This document shows positions 57,592 through 64,000 of a DNA stretch of 64,000 nt, one piece after another. The notes under the pieces are model-generated. The model did not search any database and was not told the DNA's origin. It worked only from the letters and a program-made list of their open reading frames with translations. The stretch is taken from positions 1-64,000 of the forward strand of contig JAXHLO010000009.1 of NCBI GenBank assembly GCA_034522075.1, in the 5' to 3' direction. The stretch is from UBA7803 sp034522075. Lineage in GTDB: Bacteria > Pseudomonadota > Gammaproteobacteria > Pseudomonadales > Azotimanducaceae. Each line of letters opens with the position of its first letter. The first letter of the stretch is position 1. The translations under genes were made by a program, and so were the position numbers.

Positions 57592-58923
57592 TCACAAGCC
57601 GAGCACGGCGATGGCGATGAGAAAGTAGATCAGCAACCCGCTGGCGTCGACGATGGTGGTCACCAGCGGGGCGCTGATCACCGCCGGGTCCACGCCCACG
57701 GCCCGGGCCAGCAGCGGCATCAGCGAGCCTACCAGGGCGGCCAGGGTACAGATTGCCAGAAGGGTTGACGCTACCACGGCAGCGATGCCGCTGGAGAAGG
57801 CGGCCCACACGATCAGATAGGCCACCGCGGCCAGCACGGCACCCATCTGCAATCCCACCGCGGATTCCCGGGCGGCAACCCGTAAAAAGTCGCCGGCGCG
57901 CACGTCGTCCATGGCCAGGGCGCGCACGATGGTGGTGGCGGATTGCGCGCCGGTGTTGCCGCCGATGCCGATGAGCAGCGGAATGAACAGGCCGAGGGTC
58001 ACGGCCCGCTCCAGGGTAGATTCGAAGGCGGCCAGCACATTGACGGTAAGCACGGCCGCCACCGCCAGCAGCGACAGCCACACCACCCGGCTGCGCACGA
58101 GCTGCAGGGCCGATACCGAGAAGTACGGCTGACCCAGCGGCGTGACGGCGCTGGAGCGGGCCATGTCCTCGGCTTCCTCCAGGCGCACCACGTCCATGGC
58201 ATCGTCTACGGTGATGATGCCGACCAGCCGGTCGCCTTCCTCAACCACGGCGATGGCCAGCAGATCGGCATCCTCCATGTAGCGGGCTACGACTTCCTGA
58301 TCGGCGTCTACCGGAAAGCTGCCGGTCTCCGGATCGCAGACGTCGCTGATGCGGTCGCCCGGCTCGGCCATCACCAGATCCTGCAGGCTGACGGCACCCT
58401 GAAAACGCATGTCGCCGTCGACCATGGGCAGGTAATAGATCGTCTCAGCATCCTGGCCGTCGCGGCGCACGGTGGAGAGCGCTTCGGCGACCGTCATGTC
58501 GGCGCGCAGCATGACGAAGTGCGGGCTCATGATGCGCCCGGCGGTCTCGCGCGGATATTCCAGTAACAGTGCCGTGGACGTGCGTTTGTCCTGGCTGAGT
58601 TGCCCGAGCAGGTTGCCGGCGGTGTCTGTGGGTAACGCTTCCGCCACGCGGGCGCGGTCGTCGGGACTCAAGGCGCCGAACAGAGTCATCGCCTGGCCGC
58701 TGTTCATGGCGTCGAGAAGCTGCGCCTGAACGGCCGGTTCCAGAATGCCGAAGACACGGGCGGCCTGTTCGTCGCCGAGCTGGTCGAACAGGTCCGCGCG
58801 CTGCGGCATTGCGGCGTGGTCGATTTCCGCTGCTGCGTCGACCGGGTCGGCCGACGCGAGCCAGCGGCGCAGCTTATCCGGATCGTTGGTCGGTGCTTGG
58901 CCGCTGTTGCTGTTGTTGCTCAT
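57592..58923 (-). CDS. mgtE: MgtE-type magnesium transporter
   Basis: Mg2+ channel with a cytoplasmic sensor. 443 residues. The N-terminal MgtE_N domain (RADLFDQLGDEQAARVFGIL), two CBS domains (AGRIMSPHFVMLRADMTVAE; DEVVARYMEDADLLAIAVVE-like) and a five-helix membrane domain with GLFIPLLIGIGGNTGAQSAT and the ion-site Asp region VDPAVISAPLVTTIVDASG are present. ATG 58,923 (MSNNSNSGQAPTN) has an AGAGGTG site but overlaps the TRAP permease end by 50 bases. Transcribed with the TRAP-TAXI genes. Confidence 0.95.
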   Translation of the reverse strand: MSNNSNSGQAPTNDPDKLRRWLASADPVDAAAEIDHAAMPQRADLFDQLGDEQAARVFGILEPAVQAQLLDAMNSGQAMTLFGALSPDDRARVAEALPTDTAGNLLGQLSQDKRTSTALLLEYPRETAGRIMSPHFVMLRADMTVAEALSTVRRDGQDAETIYYLPMVDGDMRFQGAVSLQDLVMAEPGDRISDVCDPETGSFPVDADQEVVARYMEDADLLAIAVVEEGDRLVGIITVDDAMDVVRLEEAEDMARSSAVTPLGQPYFSVSALQLVRSRVVWLSLLAVAAVLTVNVLAAFESTLERAVTLGLFIPLLIGIGGNTGAQSATTIVRALAMDDVRAGDFLRVAARESAVGLQMGAVLAAVAYLIVWAAFSSGIAAVVASTLLAICTLAALVGSLMPLLARAVGVDPAVISAPLVTTIVDASGLLIYFLIAIAVLGL

Positions 58924-60907
58924 GAGGCACCTCTGCCGACAGGGGGGCGGTGTGGGCTGCATGACGGCGCGCCAGCAGCACCACGGCCGCCGACACTGCC
59001 AGCAGAGCTGCGCCGGAACCCAGCAGAGCCGTGTGCGGGATGCCGAGCATGCCGCCGCCGGGTGCCGCCAGCACCAGCCCGGCGGCAAAGATACCGCCCC
59101 GGGCGAGCCACGCCCAGCCGCCCGTACCCAGGGTGCCGAGACCCAGCAGATAACCCTGCAGGGCGGCCGACACCAGCGCCACGCCGACCATGGCGGTGGC
59201 CAGCACGGTGAGCACTTCCCAGAGACCGCCCTGCATCAGCAGCGCCGGATTGAAGACGAAGAAGAACGGAATGAAATAGATGATGGTGCCGAGCCGCATG
59301 GCCTGCAGGCCGGCCTGCATGGCGGGTACCTGGGCGACGGACGCGGCGGCGAAAGCGGCCAGGGCCACCGGCGGGGTAATGAAGCTGAGCATGCCCCAGT
59401 ACATGATGAACATGTGCGATGCCAGCGGGTCGAGGCCCGCATTCACCAGGGCCGGCGCCAGGACGATGGCCAGGAAGATGTATGCCGCGGTGACCGTCAT
59501 GCCGATGCCCAGCACGAAGCTGGTGACGGCGCCCATGACCAGCAGGATCAGCACGTTGTCGCCGGCGATGTAGACCAGATCGTTGGCCAGGGTGCCCGCC
59601 ATGCCGGTCACCGCCAGGGAGCCGACGATGAGGCCGATGGCGGCGAGAATGCCGGCCAGTTCCGCCATGAGCTGGCCGGCGGCCGCCACCATGCGCATGA
59701 AGCGAGCCCAGTCCAGACGATGCTGAGTGAACTGATTGATGCCCAGCAGCAGAGCGGTGGCCAGAAACGGCGCCGTGGCCTCGCGCTGCATGTAGACCAG
59801 CAGAAAGATCAGCAACACGAACACGAACAGGAAATACCAGCCGTCGCGGAACACGCGGCCCAGGCGCGGCAACTCGTCCCGGGGCAGGCCGTGCAGCTGG
59901 TGGCGGGCGGCGTAGGCGTCGATCTGCATGAACAGGCCGAAGAAGTACAGCAGCGACGGGATCACGGCGGCCAGCGCCACGTGCACGTAGCTGACCCCGA
60001 GAAAGTTGGCCATGACGAAGGCGGTGGCGCCCATGATGGGCGGCATGAGCACGCCGCCGGTGGAGGCGCAGGCTTCCACCCCCGCGGCATAGGCCCGGGA
60101 GAAGCCGATGCGCCGCATGGCGGGAATGGACAGCGGCCCGGTGGTCAGGGCATTGGTCACCGGCCCGCCGCTCATGGAACCCATCAGGCCGCTGGAGAAA
60201 ATGGCTACCTTGGCCGGCCCGCCGCGGAAATGGCCGAGCAGAGCGAACGCGAAGTTGATGAAAAACGGTCCGCCACCGGTGAAGCGCAAGGCCACGCCGA
60301 ACAGCAGAAAGCCGAACACCAGCAGCGCGAACGCCTGCATGGGAATGCCGAACAGGCTCTCTTCGCTCAACACGTGGAAGATGGCCGTCTCCGGCAGCCC
60401 CATGCCGATGCCGGCCACCACGTCGGGCATGCGGTCGGAATACAGCGGATACAGCGACAGCACGCCGACGATGATGAAGATCGGCCAGCCGCCGGTGCGC
60501 CGGCCGGCTTCGAGAACGATCAGCCAGGTCGCCATTGACAGCCAGATGCCCACCGGCGGCGCGATGTATTCCCAGGCTTCGAGCACGATGCGCTCAGCCT
60601 GCCAGGCGAAGTAGCCGAACAGCGCCGCGATGACGGCGACTATCAGCAGGTCGTACCAGGGCACCCGGTGGCGCACGCCCAGATGGGCGGGGAAGGCGAT
60701 GAACACCATGGCGAGCATCAGCCCGGTGATGATGTAGAGGTAGCGGTTGTCGAGCAGAACCTCGCCTACCAGAAAACCCAGATTGAAGATCTGATTCACC
60801 GCCAGCAGCGTAGCCACGCCGGTCGCTACGGCCATGACGGCCTGCCAGCGCGGATCCAGATTCCGGTAGCGGGTGGATTCCTCGCCCTGGATGGCCGGCT
60901 CAGTCAT
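58874..60907 (-). CDS. TRAP transporter fused permease (TAXI type)
   Basis: Fused DctQ-DctM permease of 677 residues. The N-terminal third holds the small-subunit helices, and the middle is the DctM core with GGPFFINFAFALLGHFRGGP, VAIFSSGLMGSMSGGPVTNA, EACASTGGVLMPPIMGATAF and GMTVTAAYIFLAIVLAPALV. The C-terminus adds four more helices and a Gln-rich tail (HEQQQQQRP). Fused permeases of this type pair with TAXI binding proteins, and one is encoded directly upstream with an 8-bp overlap. Transport is driven by Na+ or H+ gradients. The substrate is unknown (often C4-dicarboxylates, glutamate or sulphonates in relatives). Confidence 0.93.
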   Translation of the reverse strand: MTEPAIQGEESTRYRNLDPRWQAVMAVATGVATLLAVNQIFNLGFLVGEVLLDNRYLYIITGLMLAMVFIAFPAHLGVRHRVPWYDLLIVAVIAALFGYFAWQAERIVLEAWEYIAPPVGIWLSMATWLIVLEAGRRTGGWPIFIIVGVLSLYPLYSDRMPDVVAGIGMGLPETAIFHVLSEESLFGIPMQAFALLVFGFLLFGVALRFTGGGPFFINFAFALLGHFRGGPAKVAIFSSGLMGSMSGGPVTNALTTGPLSIPAMRRIGFSRAYAAGVEACASTGGVLMPPIMGATAFVMANFLGVSYVHVALAAVIPSLLYFFGLFMQIDAYAARHQLHGLPRDELPRLGRVFRDGWYFLFVFVLLIFLLVYMQREATAPFLATALLLGINQFTQHRLDWARFMRMVAAAGQLMAELAGILAAIGLIVGSLAVTGMAGTLANDLVYIAGDNVLILLVMGAVTSFVLGIGMTVTAAYIFLAIVLAPALVNAGLDPLASHMFIMYWGMLSFITPPVALAAFAAASVAQVPAMQAGLQAMRLGTIIYFIPFFFVFNPALLMQGGLWEVLTVLATAMVGVALVSAALQGYLLGLGTLGTGGWAWLARGGIFAAGLVLAAPGGGMLGIPHTALLGSGAALLAVSAAVVLLARRHAAHTAPLSAEVPHEQQQQQRPSTDQRSG

Positions 60908-62057
60908 CGGCGATGGTCACCAGGCCGTTGGCCGCCAGGGCTTCGCGGCGCACCTTCAGCCAGCTCTCGGTAAAGGCATCGGCATCGCGGGGCGCATCCG
61001 GCAGCCAGTCGTCCCAGGTCTGGCGCAGGATGCGCTGGCGCTTCAGGTTGGTCTGGTGGCGGGCCTCGGCGGCCTCGCTCCACACGCCTATCTCGCGGTA
61101 GTAGCGGATGGCGCCCTCGTGATAGGGCACGAAGGCGCGTTCGAAGTACTGCCGGTCCATGGCCCAGCCGTGGGCGCCCGGGGCATTGTCCTTGTAGCGC
61201 TCGAAGTGCCGGTGCAGCACTTTCACCATGTTGTAGACCAGTTCCTCCCGGGCATCGTGCATGGATACCAGCATGGGGTAGGGCGAGGTGAACATTTCCA
61301 GGCCGTCCTCGGGGATGGTCGGGCCTTCGGTGCTGACGTGGGGAATGTACCAGGGCACCCGCTCCAGCACGCGGTTTACGGCGGCCTCGTCGTCGTGCGG
61401 AAAGCGTACGAAGCGCAGCCCGCGGGGCGAAGCTTCCAGGCGCAGGAACGGCGGCGATGTGCAACCGCCGCCCACCACGTCGGCACGGTTGTTGATGACG
61501 GCATCGACGGATGACGGATAGCCGCCCACCTCGACTTTCTCCACGTCGTCCCAGGTCAGCCCGGCATAGGCCAGCAGCGAGCGGCTGCCGTTGTTCAGCG
61601 ACGGTGCGCCCTGGACCCAGGTCAGGCGCTTACCGCGCATATCGGCCACGGTTTCGATGCCGGCGTCGGCCGCTGCGACCAGTGTGAAGGAACAGGAATC
61701 CGAGATGGACCACATGGCCAGCCGCAGGGGCTGCGGGCCCCACAGGCGGGAAGCGAAGTTGAGCAGCGCTTCCTGGGCATATACCGCCTCGGAGCCGCCG
61801 GCGGAGAAATGCACCCGGCCGGCCCGCAGGGTGGCCAGGCGGGAGACGTCATTGCGTCCGGGAATGACCCGCAGGTTGGTGTGGTATTCCCGCTGCAGAA
61901 TGCTGCCGATGGCCACGGCCTGGCTGTAGCCCTGGGTGCCGGTAGGGTAGGCGGACCAGGCCAGGGTGCGCGGCAGTCGCACGCCGTCGTCGCCGTGGGC
62001 GGCAGCGGTCAGCAGTGCGGTCAGTACGCAGGCGGCGGTCATAGCGTGAGGTTTCAT
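60900..62057 (-). CDS. TAXI family TRAP solute-binding protein
   Basis: Periplasmic receptor of 385 residues with signal peptide MTAACVLTALLTAAAHGDDG. The TAXI domain has YPTGTQGYSQAVAIGSIL, LRAGRVHFSAGGSEAVYAQE, DMRGKRLTWVQGAPSLNNG and SSVDAVINNRADVVGGGCTS. The usual TAXI GTGG motif is replaced by PTGTQG, so the ligand may differ from glutamate-type members. It overlaps the permease start by 8 bases and follows the GPH transporter, whose stop overlaps its ATG. Confidence 0.92.
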   Translation of the reverse strand: MKPHAMTAACVLTALLTAAAHGDDGVRLPRTLAWSAYPTGTQGYSQAVAIGSILQREYHTNLRVIPGRNDVSRLATLRAGRVHFSAGGSEAVYAQEALLNFASRLWGPQPLRLAMWSISDSCSFTLVAAADAGIETVADMRGKRLTWVQGAPSLNNGSRSLLAYAGLTWDDVEKVEVGGYPSSVDAVINNRADVVGGGCTSPPFLRLEASPRGLRFVRFPHDDEAAVNRVLERVPWYIPHVSTEGPTIPEDGLEMFTSPYPMLVSMHDAREELVYNMVKVLHRHFERYKDNAPGAHGWAMDRQYFERAFVPYHEGAIRYYREIGVWSEAAEARHQTNLKRQRILRQTWDDWLPDAPRDADAFTESWLKVRREALAANGLVTIADD

Positions 62058-63416
62058 GTTTCAGCCTGTTCCAGACGGGCCAGACGCTTATCCATGATGC
62101 GCTGCAGCTTGGCGTGCACGTGCGCGGTCATGGGCCAGGTCCAGCTCAGGTAGAAAGCCATCAGCAGGGTCGCTGTGGGTACCAGGGCATAGAGGAAGCC
62201 CAGCCAGAAGAGATCGGCGACCGAGTGCACGGCGCCGATGGTGGTGTCGTAGCCGGCCAGGGCGAGGAAGATCAGCGACGTGCCGCCCACCGACATGGCG
62301 GATTTATAGACGAAGCCGTGCACGGCAAAATAGCTGCCGCTGCGGGCATCGCCGCTGCGCACGGTATCCGCTGCGTCATGAATACGTCGGCCATCATGGC
62401 CCGGGGCAGGTAGTTGAAGGCGCCGAAGCAGAAACCCTTCAGCGCAAACAGGGCGTAGAACGCCCAGACCTGACCGTAGTCGAGCATGAACATGGCGACG
62501 TTGATCATGCACACGAAGACGATGGCGCCGCACAGCGAGCGGTGCTTGCCGTAGACGGCGGCGATCTTGTTCCACAGCGGAATGGCCAGCAGACCCATGG
62601 AAAAGTACACCAGATAGAGCTGCCCGGCGCGGGGCACGCCGATGTAGTCCTGCATGAAATACAGCGACAGGGCATTGCGGAAGGCCTCGCTGCCGTTCAC
62701 CAGCAGTTCGATGCACAACAGCCGCAGAAACAGCTTGTTGTGCCACATGAGCCCCAGCGACTGGGTGAACCTGACGCTGCCTTCCCGGGCCCGGGCGGGC
62801 GGTTCCGGTACCCGCCAGAGCAGCAGTGCGACGATGACCGGCAGCGCCACCAGCACCGGAATGGTGTAGGCGTTCAGTACCATGACTGCCGTGGTGTCGT
62901 CGCCGTGGATGAACTCGACGATGGCGGGTATGGCGGCAGCCGCGATGAGGCCGATGAGAACGACTGGTAGGCCGACATGATGCGGGTGCGCACGTGATAG
63001 TTGCCGGACAGCTCTGCGCCCCAGGCGGAGTGAGGCACCGTCACGAGGGTCGTGCCGATACGCAGAAACATGAACCAGAACGCCAGATAGACCACCGTGT
63101 TGCCGGCGTCGGGATTGAGAATGTAGAACAGCGCCAGGGCGAGAAACGGCGTGCCCAGGGTCAGCCAGCTCTTGCGCCGGCCGAAGCGCGTGCGCCACTT
63201 GTCCGACAGAAAGCCCACCGCGGGATCGGTGATGGCGTCGAACAGGGCGGCCACCGTGATGACTGCCCCCACCAGGGCGGTTTCCACGCCGATGTAGCTG
63301 TCGTAGGCGCGCGGCAGCCAGATGCCCAGGGGGTAGCCGAGCAGCGCCAGCGGCATGCCCAGAGAGCCGTACAGCCAGATCGTCGAGCCCGGCAATGGTT
63401 TTTTCTCGTTGGCCAA
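62054..63416 (-). CDS. GPH/MelB-type sugar:cation symporter (two frameshifts)
   Basis: Major-facilitator protein of about 450 residues of the glycoside-pentoside-hexuronide family. TTG 63,416 (LANEKKPLPGSTIWLYGSLG) has a GGAGGAG site. Then come FDAITDPAVGFLSDKWRTRF and GRRKSWLTLGTPFLALALF, the MelB-like signature between helices 2 and 4. Frames break near 62,970 (inside the RTRIMSAYQ segment) and near 62,360 (after VFMTQRIPCAA), and the C-terminus resumes SYFAVHGFVYKSAMSVGGTS to the stop at 62,054. The helices LFLRLLCIELLVNGSEAF and FALKGFCFGAFNYLPRAMMA match the family. The sugar is unknown. Probably sequence errors rather than a pseudogene. Confidence 0.8.
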
Positions 63417-63454
63417 GTGTGGTCTCCTCCCCCTTACCGGCTGCTCCGGCCCGC

Positions 63455-63610
63455 TCACGGTACCGGGTAGTAGGTCGCCGCACCCGGCCCCACCGGCAGG
63501 CCGAAAACGAAGACATACAGGTAAAACCAGCCGATCCAGCCTATCGCGAAGACGATGCTGTAGGGAAGCATGGTGGCGATCAGCGTGCCGATGCCGATGG
63601 TCGAGTCATC
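63455..63610 (-). pseudogene. C-terminal remnant of an AbgT-type transporter
   Basis: About 50 codons: STIGIGTLIATMLPYSIVFA, IGWIGWFYLYVFVFGLPVG and GAATYYPVP. This matches the last two segments of AbgT/MtrF-type transporters (GxGTL-x-MLPYS...LGLPLGPGA). No in-frame start lies upstream; the rest of the transporter gene is absent because cca begins in the other direction 43 bp away. An ATG at 63,571 could start a 38-residue peptide. A deletion that fused the transporter tail to the cca region is the simplest explanation; a small native membrane protein is the alternative. Confidence 0.5.
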
Positions 63611-63652
63611 GGGAGATTCCTGCCGGGTGGGTGCGAGTGGTAAGTTGGCAGG

Positions 63653-64000
63653 ATGGAAGTCTATCTTGTTGGAGGCGCGGTCCGCGACGCGCTGCTCGGC
63701 CGCCCGGTCAGGGAACACGACTGGGTGGTGGTAGGCAGCACGCCGGAAGAAATGCTGCGCCTGGGTTATCGTCAGGTGGGCCGCGACTTCCCGGTATTTC
63801 TGCATCCCGACAGCAACGAGGAGTACGCCCTGGCCCGCACCGAACGCAAGACCGGGCCCGGCCACACCGGCTTCGTCTGCCACGCGGGCCCCGACGTCAC
63901 ACTGGAAGACGACCTGCGCCGCCGCGACCTCACGGTGAACGCCATTGCGCAACGCGACGACGCCAGCCTGGTGGATCCGTTCGGCGGTGGGCCGATGTGG
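63653..64000 (+). CDS. cca: tRNA CCA-adding nucleotidyltransferase (5' part, runs off the edge)
   Basis: Adds or repairs the 3' CCA of tRNA. The window holds the first 116 codons. MEVYLVGGAVRDALLGRPVR has the GG-x-VRD motif; EHDWVVVGSTPEEML has a catalytic Asp; VGRDFPVFLHPDSNEEYALA, RTERKTGPGHTGF and LEDDLRRRDLTVNAIAQ continue the class II nucleotidyltransferase head. No frameshift is seen. It is divergent from the AbgT remnant and the GPH transporter. Confidence 0.95.
   Translation, partial: MEVYLVGGAVRDALLGRPVREHDWVVVGSTPEEMLRLGYRQVGRDFPVFLHPDSNEEYALARTERKTGPGHTGFVCHAGPDVTLEDDLRRRDLTVNAIAQRDDASLVDPFGGGPMW

Overview
The window falls into two parts. Positions 1-13,100 hold a surface-polysaccharide gene cluster in which almost every gene is broken by several reading-frame shifts. 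From about 13,170 to the right edge the sequence is a coherent, gene-dense gammaproteobacterial chromosome segment. Evidence for that assignment is the presence of lptD-surA-pdxA-rsmA-apaG-apaH, amgK-murU, fis-dusB-purH-purD, crp, coq7 and prkA-yeaH-spoVR, a Chromatiales/Ectothiorhodospiraceae-like gene set at high GC. Whether the first 13 kb belongs to the same organism cannot be decided from sequence alone. The high indel density also runs through the first 700 bp of the following pfk gene, which suggests a poorly polished stretch of assembly (or a join just upstream of pfk) rather than real pseudogenes.

Left part, 1-13,100: a CDP-hexose pathway (rfbF cytidylyltransferase, rfbG dehydratase, an rfbC-like epimerase and a COG4091 oxidoreductase with SAF domain), two family-2 glycosyltransferases, a GMC-type flavoprotein, a Wzx-type flippase and a serine-acetyltransferase-like hexapeptide transferase. 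It also holds a compact acyl module: acyl carrier protein, AMP-dependent ligase, short-chain reductase and a small protein that may be a phosphopantetheinyl transferase. The cluster looks able to make an acylated deoxysugar-containing glycan.

13,168-31,000: pyrophosphate-dependent phosphofructokinase faces a K+-type membrane pyrophosphatase. Next come a lipoprotein/PCu(A)C/DUF2333 operon, dsbD, aroQ-accB-prmA (accC is absent from its usual place), a zinc-ribbon DUF3426 protein, dusB-fis-purH-purD, a double cyclic-nucleotide-domain protein and a Ycf46-type AAA ATPase.

31,000-43,500: hinT-coq7, crp, then trpG-trpD-trpC and, 4.3 kb away, trpE with gph and rpe. The trp genes are separated by an orphan higA with a higB remnant, a DUF6491 lipoprotein, pncC and an MMPL/RND exporter. 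43,500-52,000: murU-amgK diverge from lptD-surA-pdxA-rsmA-apaG-apaH. 52,000-57,000: the prkA-yeaH-spoVR stress/starvation cluster. 57,600-63,600: mgtE, a TAXI-TRAP transporter, a GPH-type sugar transporter and the C-terminal remnant of an AbgT-type transporter. The window ends inside cca.

The most unusual signal is a family of short imperfect palindromes (REP/BIME-like, about 45 bp) at five loci between 33.0 and 57.0 kb. Three copies are read as protein: one forms part of the SurA signal peptide, one the N-terminus of SpoVR, and one the C-terminal tail of TrpC. About ten isolated frameshifts in otherwise conserved genes of the right part (dsbD, purH, prkA, spoVR and others) look like residual sequencing errors.
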